A DNA stretch of 51,972 bases from Candidatus Polarisedimenticolia bacterium (GTDB lineage Bacteria > Acidobacteriota > Polarisedimenticolia > Gp22-AA2): NCBI GenBank assembly GCA_036001465.1, contig DASYUH010000011.1, forward strand, positions 1 through 51,972. The letters are read 5' to 3'. Below, piece after piece: positions 29,539 through 37,801 of the stretch. A program made the position numbers and the translations under genes. Position 1 is the first letter of the stretch. Each line of letters begins with the position of its first letter. Below the pieces are notes generated by a model that saw only the letters and a program-made list of their open reading frames with translations, had not been told where the DNA came from and did no database searches.

Positions 29539-31046
29539 GGCGTTTTTTCCGCCTGGGTGAGAGGCACGGCGATCGAGGGGCCCGATCGCGGCCGGACGGC
29601 CTGCGCGAGGGCGAGTATCGGGCGTGCAAGGTAGCCCGCCAGGAACATGAGGAATAACGGCAGGGAGGCGAAATGACCTGCGAGGATGGCCCAGGTCGCG
29701 GCCCCCGCAAAATAGATTCCGAAGAGCAGCTCGACGGCCGCCCAGGCGCGTCCGGCGGCCGATCGCTCGATCGGAGGCTGCCAGTCGCCCGAGCGTCCGA
29801 TCAGCCGACGCTTCGGCGTGCGGGCGAAATCCCGGCGGAGACCGAGGAGCGCGGCGCAGACCGCCCGGGCATTGGTCAGGCTCAGGCCGATGCCGACGCA
29901 CATCAGGACCGGAAGATCGGGGAGCGTGCCCGGCCAGTCGTCGCGCACCCGGCGCTGGGCGCCGACGTAGAAGGCCATGACCGAGAGCGTCGTCAGGAGA
30001 AAAAGCGGCAGGTCGAGGGCCAGCATGATGCCCTGACCGGCTCCACTGCGGACCGCGGTGGCCGGGACGATCAGGAGCGCCAGGAGGACCATCAGCGGAT
30101 AGGAGAGGTTTCCGGTCAGGTGAAAGAGCGCCTCGATCCTGACCGGCGCAGGCAGGCGGGCGCGCAGGAGCCGCGGCAGGATCTTCCTCGCGGTCTGGAT
30201 CGATCCCATCGTCCAGCGGTGCTGCTGCGCCTGGAACGAATCGATGTCCGCCGGAAGCTCGGCCGGAACGACGACCTCCGGCACGAAGACGAACTCCCAG
30301 CCCTGGAGCTGGGCCCGATACGACAGATCGAGGTCCTCGGTCAGGGTGTCGGACTGCCACCCACCGGCCGATTCGATGCAGGCGCGCCGCCACAGGCCTG
30401 CCGTGCCGTTGAAATTGAAGAACCGCCCCGCGCGATGGCGGGCGGCGTGCTCGATGACGAAGTGGCCGTCGAGGAAAATCGCCTGGCTGCGCGTCAGGGC
30501 CGAGTAGTCGCGATTGAGGTGCCCCCAGCGCGCCTGCACCATGCCGGTGCGCGGATCGGAGAAGAACGGCGCGAGATCGAGGAGGAACGAGGGCCCGGGC
30601 AGGAAATCGGCGTCGAACACCGCGACCAGCTCCCCCCGGGCCTGGTCGAGCCCCGCCGCCAGGGCCCCGGCCTTGAATCCGTCCCGGAACGGACGCCTGA
30701 GGTGCCTGATGTCGCGACCCTGCCGGCGCATCTCGTCCACGGCGGCGGCGGCGATGGCCGAGGTGTCGTCGGTCGAATCGTCCAGCACCTGGATCTCCAG
30801 CCGTCCGGACGGGTAGTCCAGATCGCAGGCCGCGCGGATGAGGCGATCGACGACCAGGCGCTCGTTGTAGATTGGCAGCTGCACCGTGATCACCGGAAGC
30901 GCGCCGCAGGGGAGGGCCGGTCGCGGCCTCCCTGGCGGGTGGCGGCGATAGAGACGAAGCAGGTGGTAGCGGTGCCAGCCGTAGGCAGCCAGAAGGGCCA
31001 GCGTGGCGTAGTAGGCCGTGACGATCGACGCGCCGAGGATTCCCAC
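29535..31046 (-). CDS. Membrane GT2 glycosyltransferase, cellulose-synthase-like
   Basis: 503 aa. One N-terminal membrane helix, then a GT-A catalytic domain (about 50-290): PIYNERLVVDRLI, LDDSTDDT, DADF (the DxD metal site), TEDLDLSYR (the catalytic TED) and QQHRW, the Q(Q/R)xRW acceptor-site motif of processive enzymes. Four to five membrane helices follow. It fits the cellulose synthase/hyaluronan synthase/glucomannan synthase-like GT2 group; the sugar is unknown. No BcsB or PilZ-domain partner is adjacent, although a PilZ response regulator lies 9 kb away. GTG start; it is divergent from the 31075 gene with only 28 bp between start codons. Confidence 0.85.
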   Translation of the reverse strand: MGILGASIVTAYYATLALLAAYGWHRYHLLRLYRRHPPGRPRPALPCGALPVITVQLPIYNERLVVDRLIRAACDLDYPSGRLEIQVLDDSTDDTSAIAAAAVDEMRRQGRDIRHLRRPFRDGFKAGALAAGLDQARGELVAVFDADFLPGPSFLLDLAPFFSDPRTGMVQARWGHLNRDYSALTRSQAIFLDGHFVIEHAARHRAGRFFNFNGTAGLWRRACIESAGGWQSDTLTEDLDLSYRAQLQGWEFVFVPEVVVPAELPADIDSFQAQQHRWTMGSIQTARKILPRLLRARLPAPVRIEALFHLTGNLSYPLMVLLALLIVPATAVRSGAGQGIMLALDLPLFLLTTLSVMAFYVGAQRRVRDDWPGTLPDLPVLMCVGIGLSLTNARAVCAALLGLRRDFARTPKRRLIGRSGDWQPPIERSAAGRAWAAVELLFGIYFAGAATWAILAGHFASLPLFLMFLAGYLARPILALAQAVRPRSGPSIAVPLTQAEKTP

Positions 31047-31059
31047 GACAGTCCCCCGA

Positions 31060-31074
31060 TGCTAGGCTCCTAGC
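31060..31074 (+). promoter_or_regulatory. Inverted repeat and extended -10 in a 28-bp divergent gap
   Basis: GCTAGG-CT-CCTAGC (31061-31074) is a 6-bp inverted repeat. It includes a plus-strand extended -10 TGC-TAGGCT (31060-31068) ending 6 nt before the GTG of the 31075 gene, and on the other strand TAGCAT (31064-31059) 12 nt before the divergent GTG. Both promoters may be served and regulated by this one site. Confidence 0.4.
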
Positions 31075-32553
31075 GTGCAGCTCAACCGGCCGCCAGCGCT
31101 CGAATCCCTGTCCCGTCTCGCCGTCCTGGGTGCCGCGATCGAGTGCGGTTTCGCCCTGATGCTCCTGAATCCTCCCGGACCGGGGAGGGTCTCCGCCTGG
31201 CTCGTCCTGTTCTTCGCGGTGTTCGCCTGCTATGCGCTGGCGGCACGCGCCGTGCTCCTTGAGCGCCCCGGCGCCTCACGGCCTGTCCTGCGCGTCGTTC
31301 TGGGCTTCGCGATCCTGTTCCGCGTCACCTTCCTGTTCGCCAGTCCGGCCTTGAGCGACGACCTGTACCGCTACCTCTGGGATGGCCGCGCGATCCTGGC
31401 CGGCTCGAATCCGTACTCCGAGGCCCCGGCCGAGTACTCGGACAGGCACCCGGGCGCCGCCGCGACGCAGGACGCCGACTTCGCGCGCCTGGACCATGCG
31501 GACGTGCCGACCGTCTACCCGCCGGCCGCGCAGCTGCTGTTTGCCGCAGGCGCCGCCTTCGGGCGGGGAATCTACGGCATCAAGGCCCTGGTCGTCCTGG
31601 CGGACCTGCTCCTGATCGGCGTCCTCCTGGCGCTCCTGCGGCGGCGGGCGATCCCGGACTCCCGGGTGCTGATCTACGCCTGGAGCCCTCTCGCCGTGAC
31701 CGAAGCGGCGTGGAGCGGCCACATCGAACCCGCGGGAGTCCTGTGCGTGCTGCTGGCCGGCGCCGCGATTATACAAAAGCGGGAGGCGCGGGCCGCGCTC
31801 TCCCTGGCGCTGGGGGGGCTCGTCAAGGTGCTCCCGCTGGTCCTCCTGGCGCCCCTCCTCCGATCGATCCGGGCGCGCTTCGCGGGGCTCGCGCTCCTGG
31901 CCTTCCTTCTCGCCTGGTGGCCGTTCCGCGCCGCCGGCCGGGGCCTCGTCGCCGGGCTGCGCGAGTATGCGGCGCGATGGCTGGGGAACGAATCGTTGTT
32001 CGCGGTCGTCCACGCAGCGCTCGTCTGGATCGACCCGGCCCCGCGCCTGAAGGCCGCCATCGCCTTCGCTCGCCGGCTCGTCCCGCACACCGGCGCGCTC
32101 GATCACCTTTACGGCTGGGTCTACCCGATCGACCTCGCGAAGGGGACCTGCGCCCTGGCGGCCCTGGGCTTCGCCGCCTGGCTCGTGCGCCGCCGCCTCG
32201 AGCCCTTGCGCGGTCTCTACCTCATGACCGGGGCGGTCCTGCTTCTGTCGCCCACGGCCCACCCGTGGTACGTCCTCTGGATCCTGCCGTGGCTCTGCCT
32301 GTTCCCGTCGGCCCCGTGGATTCTCCTGAGCGGCCTGGTCCCCCTGGCGTACGTCAATCTGGGCGCTCCGGGCCGGGAGCTCGAGCCGCATCCCTGGGTC
32401 CGCCTGGTCGAATACGCTCCGTTCTTCGCGCTGCTCGCCCTGGAGCGCCTCCGCAGAGCGCCCCGCGCGGGCGGGGCGCAGGAGCGCGGAAGAGAGGCGG
32501 AGGACCGGGCAGGCGGGACGCCGGCCCCCGTCGCCGGCCCGCCTGCCGGATGA
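31075..32553 (+). CDS. GT-C integral membrane glycosyltransferase (GT87/MptB-like)
   Basis: 492 aa with about ten hydrophobic helices. The first periplasmic loop has the acidic pair in SPALSDDLYRYLWDGRA, then GSNPYSEAP and VPTVYPPAAQLLF, the pattern of polyprenol-phosphate-dependent mannosyltransferases of the GT87/MptA-B/PIG-M kind. Later, HPWYVLWILPW fits the conserved C-terminal helix pair. It should transfer a sugar from a lipid-phosphate donor on the outer face of the membrane. The polar tail after ~465 (APRAGGAQERGREAED) is not conserved. The stop overlaps an ATG of the following ketosynthase (ATGA at 32550), suggesting one operon. Confidence 0.75.
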   Translation: MQLNRPPALESLSRLAVLGAAIECGFALMLLNPPGPGRVSAWLVLFFAVFACYALAARAVLLERPGASRPVLRVVLGFAILFRVTFLFASPALSDDLYRYLWDGRAILAGSNPYSEAPAEYSDRHPGAAATQDADFARLDHADVPTVYPPAAQLLFAAGAAFGRGIYGIKALVVLADLLLIGVLLALLRRRAIPDSRVLIYAWSPLAVTEAAWSGHIEPAGVLCVLLAGAAIIQKREARAALSLALGGLVKVLPLVLLAPLLRSIRARFAGLALLAFLLAWWPFRAAGRGLVAGLREYAARWLGNESLFAVVHAALVWIDPAPRLKAAIAFARRLVPHTGALDHLYGWVYPIDLAKGTCALAALGFAAWLVRRRLEPLRGLYLMTGAVLLLSPTAHPWYVLWILPWLCLFPSAPWILLSGLVPLAYVNLGAPGRELEPHPWVRLVEYAPFFALLALERLRRAPRAGGAQERGREAEDRAGGTPAPVAGPPAG

Positions 32554-32567
32554 TAGACTCGCTGTCG

Positions 32568-33806
32568 ATGTCTGCCGTGGTGACCGGCCTGGGCGTCGTG
32601 TCTCCCTTCGGCGTGGGAGTGGAGGCGTTTCGCGCCGGACTGCGCCGGGGACGGAGCGCGACGCGCCGCATCGGCCTCTTCGATCCCGGCGACCTGCCGT
32701 GCCAGGTCGCGGCCGAGGTCCCCGGCTTCGACGCGCGGGCCTTCCTCGATCCGGACGACCTGACGCGCGTCGGCCGCGTCGTGCCCCTGGCGTTCGCGGC
32801 GGCGCGGGAGGCGATCGAGGACGCGGGCCTGCGCGACGGCCTCTCCGAGGACGGGTACCGGGCGATCGGCGTCGTCCTCGGGACCGGCGCCGGGGCGATC
32901 GATTTCGCGGAGCGTCAGTACGAGGCCTACTACCGCTCCGGGATCCACCGCGTCAATCCGTTCGCCATCTCGTCGTCGGTGGTCGGGATGCTCAGCAGCG
33001 AGATGAGCATCCGCTTCGGCTTCGCCGGTCCGTCGCACGTTCTCAGCAACGGCTGCACCAGCTCCACCGACGCCATCGGCTACGCCATGCACGCCATCCG
33101 CCGCGGCGAGCACGCCGTGCTCCTGACCGGCGGCGCGGAGGCCTGCATCACCCGTGGGATGATGGAGGGGTTCTGCCGCATGCGGGCCGCGGCCGTCGGG
33201 TGGAACGACCGGCCCGAGAAGGCGTCACGACCCTTCAATCTCAACCGCAGCGGCTTCGTCCTGGGGGAGGGGGCCTTCCTGATGGTCCTCGAGGACGAGG
33301 AGCATGCGCGGCGCCGGGGAGCGCGGATCTACGGCGAGGTCGCCGGATACGCCTCGACCTGCGACGCGCATCACCGCGTGCACATGAGCCACGACGGCGC
33401 CGAGTCGACCCGGGCCATGGAGCTGGCGCTGTCCTCGGCCGGTGAGAGCCGGGACTCGATCGACTACATCAGCCTGCACGGCACCTCCACGAAACAGAAC
33501 GACCGGGTCGAGTCCCTGGCGGTCCGGGCGCTCCTGGGCCGCCGCGCGCACTCGGTGCCGGCGTCGTCGATCAAATCGATGATCGGCCACGCCCAGGGAG
33601 CCTGCGGTGCCGCGGCGGTGCTGGCGACCCTCCTCGGCATGCGCGATGGCTTCCTGCCGCCGACCATCAACTACGAAGTCCCGGACCCGGAGTGCGATCT
33701 CGACTACGTGCCGAACGAGGCGCGGCCCGGGGCTCCCCGCCTCGCGCTGGGCAACTGCATCGGGTTCGGCTCGAAGAACTCCGCCCTGGTCCTGCGGGCG
33801 GTATGA
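32568..33806 (+). CDS. Beta-ketoacyl-ACP synthase, FabF-like
   Basis: 412 aa thiolase-fold condensing enzyme. The triad matches FabF numbering closely: Cys163 in SNGCTSS, His304 in SLHGTSTKQND, His341 in MIGHAQGACG, and GFGSKNS near the end. The NGCTSS active-site sequence differs from the usual housekeeping TACAT/TACAS type and is like condensing enzymes of secondary lipid or polyene clusters. ATG 32568 gives MSAVVTGLGVVSPFG, the family start; ATG 32550 overlaps the upstream stop and would add six residues. It overlaps the next gene as ATGA. No ACP gene is in the window, so it must borrow one or act with an unusual carrier. Confidence 0.88.
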   Translation: MSAVVTGLGVVSPFGVGVEAFRAGLRRGRSATRRIGLFDPGDLPCQVAAEVPGFDARAFLDPDDLTRVGRVVPLAFAAAREAIEDAGLRDGLSEDGYRAIGVVLGTGAGAIDFAERQYEAYYRSGIHRVNPFAISSSVVGMLSSEMSIRFGFAGPSHVLSNGCTSSTDAIGYAMHAIRRGEHAVLLTGGAEACITRGMMEGFCRMRAAAVGWNDRPEKASRPFNLNRSGFVLGEGAFLMVLEDEEHARRRGARIYGEVAGYASTCDAHHRVHMSHDGAESTRAMELALSSAGESRDSIDYISLHGTSTKQNDRVESLAVRALLGRRAHSVPASSIKSMIGHAQGACGAAAVLATLLGMRDGFLPPTINYEVPDPECDLDYVPNEARPGAPRLALGNCIGFGSKNSALVLRAV

Positions 33807-35005
33807 GCGGCGGCCCGGTCCTGGACGCCGTGGTGGTGGGAGGCGGCCCCGCGGGATCGACGATGGCCACGCTCCTGCGCCGCGCCGGCGCCGCCGTGGC
33901 CCTGTGCGACGCGGCGCGCTTCCCGCGCCACAAGATCTGCGGCGAGTACGTGCCGCCCGCGGCGATCGAGACGTTCGCCCGCCTGGGGGTGCTGACGCAG
34001 GTGGAGGCCGCCTCCCCGCTCCGGCACGTCGGGATGGCGGTCATCTCCCCGGGCGGCACGAAGGTTCTGGGCCGCTATGGCGGAGAGTCGCGCGGATTCG
34101 CGCTGCGCCGCTACGACCTCGACCGCGTCCTCCTGGACGGCGCGCGCCGCGCCGGCGCCACCGTCCTGGAGGAGACGCGCGTCACGGACCTTTCGCGCGA
34201 GGCCGACGGTGTTCTCGCGGTGCGGCTCCAGGCCGGCGGCACCCTCCGCGCCCGCGCGGTCGTCGGGGCCGACGGCCGCAACTCGGTCGTGGCGCGCCGG
34301 CTGGATCTGCGGCGACGGGAGCCGCGGCATCGCAAATGGGCGGTCATGGGCCACTTTCGCGACGTCGAGACTCCGGGTGACCACGGCGAGATGATCGTGA
34401 CTCCGTACGGCTACTGCGGCATCAACCCGCTGCCGCAAGGGCTGGCGAACGTCTGCATCGTGGTCGACCGCGCCGATCTCCGCGCGTCCGCCCCGGGCCG
34501 CGAGCGGCTGGCGGCGTTCTTCAGTCGGCGCATCGCCGCGCATCCCCTGACCCGGAGGCGGATGGCGCGCGCCTCCCTCGCGGCGGGGCTCTGGGCCACC
34601 GGGCCCATGGCGTGCAGGGCGTCGGCCTGCATCGCCGACGGGGTCCTCCTGGTCGGGGACGCCGCGGGGTTCTACGATCCGTTCACGGGGGAGGGGATCG
34701 GCATGGCCCTGCGCGGCGCGGAGCTGGCGGCCGGCGTGCTCGTCCGGGCCCTCGAGCGGGGGGACGTGACGCGCCGGACCCTCGCGCCGTACGCGGCCGC
34801 GAGACGGGCGGCGTTCCGGGATCGACTCCGCCTCGACCGCGTCCTTCAATCCGTGCTCAGGCGTCCGCGCCTCGCCGACTGGGCGGCGCGCCGGCTCGAT
34901 CGGGATCGGGATCTCGCGGATCTCCTGGCGCGCGTGGCGGGCGACACCGTCGAGGCCCGGGCGGTGCTCGGTCCGGGCTTCGTGACAAGGCTGCTCCTGG
35001 CCTGA
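33803..35005 (+). CDS. FAD-dependent oxidoreductase, geranylgeranyl-reductase family
   Basis: 400 aa. The FAD-binding Rossmann start VVVGGGPAGSTMATLLRRAG is followed by RFPRHKICGEYVPP, characteristic of the geranylgeranyl reductase/halogenase-like group. The second FAD motif GDAAGFYDPFTGEGIGMALRGAELAAG lies near 280. Members reduce isoprenoid double bonds or oxidise/halogenate polyketide-like substrates. The ATG overlaps the ketosynthase stop (ATGA 33803-33806), so the two are translationally coupled and likely act in one pathway. The C-terminal ~60 residues are helical, as in the family. Confidence 0.85.
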   Translation: MSGGPVLDAVVVGGGPAGSTMATLLRRAGAAVALCDAARFPRHKICGEYVPPAAIETFARLGVLTQVEAASPLRHVGMAVISPGGTKVLGRYGGESRGFALRRYDLDRVLLDGARRAGATVLEETRVTDLSREADGVLAVRLQAGGTLRARAVVGADGRNSVVARRLDLRRREPRHRKWAVMGHFRDVETPGDHGEMIVTPYGYCGINPLPQGLANVCIVVDRADLRASAPGRERLAAFFSRRIAAHPLTRRRMARASLAAGLWATGPMACRASACIADGVLLVGDAAGFYDPFTGEGIGMALRGAELAAGVLVRALERGDVTRRTLAPYAAARRAAFRDRLRLDRVLQSVLRRPRLADWAARRLDRDRDLADLLARVAGDTVEARAVLGPGFVTRLLLA

Positions 35006-35027
35006 GGGCTCCCAGGTGGAAACCGGG

Positions 35028-35591
35028 ATGGATCGGGCCTCTGCGCTCTACATCGCCTTCGTGGCGGCCGCCGCGCTTCTGGCCGCCGGCGAGCGCCTGT
35101 GGGCGCGGCGCAACGAGATCCGCCTCCTGCGAGACGGCGCGGAGGAGCTGGCGCCGGGACTGTTCCGGCTCATGGCGCCCGCCTACGCGCTCGTCTTTCC
35201 CGCGGCGATCGCCGAGCGCCTCCTGGCCGGCCGGCGGCCCGCCGCCTGGCTCGCGGCGTCGATGGTCGTCCTGTTCGCGGCCGCCAAGGGTCTGAAGCTC
35301 TGGGCCGTGAAGTCCCTCGGCGATCAGTGGACCATGCGCGTCATCCTGCCGCGTGCCTTTCGCGTGGCGACCGGCGGGCCGTACCGCTTCATCCGGCATC
35401 CCAACTACCTCGCGGTGATCGGCGAGCACCTGGCGCTGCCCCTGGCGGGCGGGGCCTGGATGACGGCGATCGGCTTCGCCGTCCTGTTCGGCGCCATCCT
35501 CAGGGTGCGCCTCGTCACCGAGGAGGCGGCGCTCCTGGCGCGTCCCGGGTATGCGGCCGCCATGGCCGGCAAGAGGCGTTTCCTCCCGTGA
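35028..35591 (+). CDS. Isoprenylcysteine carboxyl methyltransferase-like membrane methyltransferase
   Basis: 187 aa with about four membrane helices. The C-terminal SAM-binding core TGGPYRFIRHPNYLAVIGEHLALPL followed by a helix and a conserved Glu (VTEEAALL) is the ICMT/PEMT-type motif. In bacteria such enzymes next to polyketide synthases methylate lipid-like products rather than prenylated proteins. It begins 22 nt after the flavoprotein gene; ATG 35028 has AGGTGG about 9 nt upstream, and GTG 35016 is an alternative. Together with the ketosynthase and the flavoprotein it forms a likely three-enzyme set. Confidence 0.8.
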   Translation: MDRASALYIAFVAAAALLAAGERLWARRNEIRLLRDGAEELAPGLFRLMAPAYALVFPAAIAERLLAGRRPAAWLAASMVVLFAAAKGLKLWAVKSLGDQWTMRVILPRAFRVATGGPYRFIRHPNYLAVIGEHLALPLAGGAWMTAIGFAVLFGAILRVRLVTEEAALLARPGYAAAMAGKRRFLP

Positions 35592-35690
35592 CGCTCCCCG
35601 CGCCGGTCTCCTGGTCCCTGCGTCGATCCGGTATGATAACGGGATCCTGCGGCCGCACGGTGAAGGCGGGGCGCCCGCGCGAGGGAGCGG

Positions 35691-37229
35691 ATGATGGTGC
35701 ACGTCCGGGAACGGCACTGGGCCGATGAGATCGCCGACGAGATCCTGAAGCTGGGCCCGGGACCCCACGAGATCTCCACCGGCATCTCGCCGTCCGGCGA
35801 GATCCACATCGGCAACCTGCGCGAGGTGATCACCGCGGACGTCGTCTACCGCGTCTTGAAGGAACGCGGCGTCGAGGTGACCCTCGACTACGTCGCCGAC
35901 AACTTCGATCCGCTGCGCAAGGTCTACCCGTTTCTCGACGCGTCCGTCTACTCGAACCACATCGGCAAGCCGCTGTCGGAGTTCCCCTGTCCCTGCGGAC
36001 GGCATCCCTCGTATGCGGCGCACTTCGTCGAGCCGTTCCTGGCCTCGCTCGAGCGGCTGAGGATCGGGGTCAAGGTGATCTACGCCGACCAGATGTACAA
36101 GTCGGGGCTCCTGGTGCCGCAGATCCTCCAGGCGCTCAAGGGGCGCGACGCCATCGCCCGCATCCTGCACGAGTGCACCGGGCGCAACATGGAGCCCGAG
36201 TGGAGCCCCTTCAATCCCATCTGCGGGACCTGCTTCCGGATGACCGACACCCTGGTCACGGGCTTTTCCGAGAAGGAGGAGACGGTCGACTACACCTGCG
36301 CCTGCGGAGGACGCGGGACGGTGTCGATGCGCGGGGGCGGCAAGCTGACCTGGCGGGTCGACTGGCCGGCCCGCTGGGCCCGCATCCCGGTCACCATCGA
36401 GCCGTTCGGCAAGGACCACGCCACGCGCGGCGGCTCGTACGACACCGGCGCGCTCATCTGCCGGGAGATCTTCAAGTCGCCTCCGCCGTTTCCCGTGACC
36501 TACGAGTGGATCTCCTTCAAGGGGAAGGGGGAGCTCAAGAAGAGCAAGGGGAACGTCCTGTCGGTGCACCGGATGCTCGAGGTCCTGCCTCCCGAGGTGC
36601 TGCGCTACCTCGTGGTGAAGACGCGCCCGATGCGCTCGATCGCATTCGATCCCGGGCTGCCGCTCCTGTCGCTCATCGACGAGTTCGACGACGCCGCGTC
36701 CCGCGGCCGCGACCCGCGCGCCCTGCAGCTCGCGGGGGCCGACCAGTTCACGCCGGTCAGCGTGCCGTTCCGCCACCTGGTGAACGTCGTGCAGATGGCC
36801 GATTTCGATCTCGACCAGGCGGTCGTCATCCTGAAGCGCAACAACTACCCGGTCGCCGATCCGGCCGCCCTCAAGGAGCGCGCCGGCTACGCCATCCGCT
36901 GGCTCAAGGAGTTCGCGCCGCCCGAGGTGAAATTCTCGATCGAGCGCTCCCTGCCGGCCGTCGCCGCCCGGCTGGACGAGCGGCAGCGGGCCTTCCTGTC
37001 GCGGCTCGCCGCGGGGCTGCGCCCCGGTCTGGACGGCGAGGCGATCCACGCGCTGGTGTACGACCTGGCGAAGGAGGTCGGGCTCGAACCGGCGACGGCC
37101 GCCTTCGAGGCGATCTACCTTGCGGTTCTCGGCCAGGCGAAAGGGCCGAGGGCCGGCTGGTTCCTGGCGTTCCTCGATCGGGAGTTCGTGATCTCCCGCC
37201 TGCGCGAGGCGGGGCGTGCGGCGGCATGA
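35691..37229 (+). CDS. lysS: Lysyl-tRNA synthetase, class I (archaeal type)
   Basis: 512 aa. Charges tRNA-Lys by the class I route. The HIGH-type motif is PSGEIHIGNL (39-41 = HIG) and the KMSKS-type loop is KKSKG at 283-287. Cys pairs (PICGTCF, CACGG) form the zinc-binding insertion seen in LysRS1. The C-terminal half is the helical anticodon-binding cage. This form is typical of archaea and occurs in some alphaproteobacteria, spirochaetes and other phyla; most bacteria use the class II enzyme. A second ATG follows directly (35694), and GAGGGAGCGG stands before both. A possible -10 (TATGAT, 35632-35637) lacks a good -35. The stop overlaps the next gene (ATGA). Confidence 0.95.
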   Translation: MMVHVRERHWADEIADEILKLGPGPHEISTGISPSGEIHIGNLREVITADVVYRVLKERGVEVTLDYVADNFDPLRKVYPFLDASVYSNHIGKPLSEFPCPCGRHPSYAAHFVEPFLASLERLRIGVKVIYADQMYKSGLLVPQILQALKGRDAIARILHECTGRNMEPEWSPFNPICGTCFRMTDTLVTGFSEKEETVDYTCACGGRGTVSMRGGGKLTWRVDWPARWARIPVTIEPFGKDHATRGGSYDTGALICREIFKSPPPFPVTYEWISFKGKGELKKSKGNVLSVHRMLEVLPPEVLRYLVVKTRPMRSIAFDPGLPLLSLIDEFDDAASRGRDPRALQLAGADQFTPVSVPFRHLVNVVQMADFDLDQAVVILKRNNYPVADPAALKERAGYAIRWLKEFAPPEVKFSIERSLPAVAARLDERQRAFLSRLAAGLRPGLDGEAIHALVYDLAKEVGLEPATAAFEAIYLAVLGQAKGPRAGWFLAFLDREFVISRLREAGRAAA

Positions 37230-37801
37230 TGCGGCGGACGCCCGGGGTCCCGCTCGCCTGCGCGTCTGCCCTGGTCGCGGCCGGCCTGCTCCTCCTGGCC
37301 GCGCCGGCGGCGGCCGAATCGCCGACGCCGCTCAAGGACGCGTACCTCAAACGCTTCCTCGGCAAGCCCGCGCCGCCGTTCTCGCTCAAGGACATGGCCG
37401 GGCGGACCACCAGCCTCTCGGGCTACCGCGGCAAGGTCGTCCTGCTGAATTTCTGGTACTCCGCGTGCTTCCCGTGCCGGCAGGAGACCCCCGACCTGAT
37501 CGCCCTCTACAACGCCCGGAAGGACCGCGGGCTCGTCATCCTGGGAATCAACACCGACACCATCCTGATGCCGGGCGATCCGGGCGCCATGCTGCGGAAG
37601 TTCGTCGAGACCTATCAGATCCCGTACCCGGTGTTGATCGCCGATCGCCAGATGTACGACGACTACGGCAGGATCCCGATCGCCCCGGTGACGCTCCTCA
37701 TCGACCGCGCGGGGACGATCGCCCAGATCTTCTGGGGCGCCTTCCCCGGCTCCGTCTACGAGAGCGCTTCCGGGCCCTACCTCGAAGCCGCCCGGCCGTA
37801 G
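37226..37801 (+). CDS. Exported TlpA/ResA-type thiol-disulfide oxidoreductase
   Basis: 191 aa. A signal peptide (MMRRTPGVPLACASALVAAGLLLLAAPAAA) precedes a thioredoxin fold of the AhpC/TSA-Redoxin kind: GKPAPPFSLKDMAGRTTSLSGYRGKVVLLNFWYSACFPCRQE, active-site CFPC at residues 81-84, and the cis-proline in RIPIAPVTLLID. The central LGINTDTILMPGDPGAM insertion is usual for periplasmic redoxins. The ATG overlaps the lysS stop, so it is translated by coupling, though no functional link is evident. Its last 25 nt overlap the convergent FGGY kinase gene. Confidence 0.88.
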   Translation: MMRRTPGVPLACASALVAAGLLLLAAPAAAESPTPLKDAYLKRFLGKPAPPFSLKDMAGRTTSLSGYRGKVVLLNFWYSACFPCRQETPDLIALYNARKDRGLVILGINTDTILMPGDPGAMLRKFVETYQIPYPVLIADRQMYDDYGRIPIAPVTLLIDRAGTIAQIFWGAFPGSVYESASGPYLEAARP

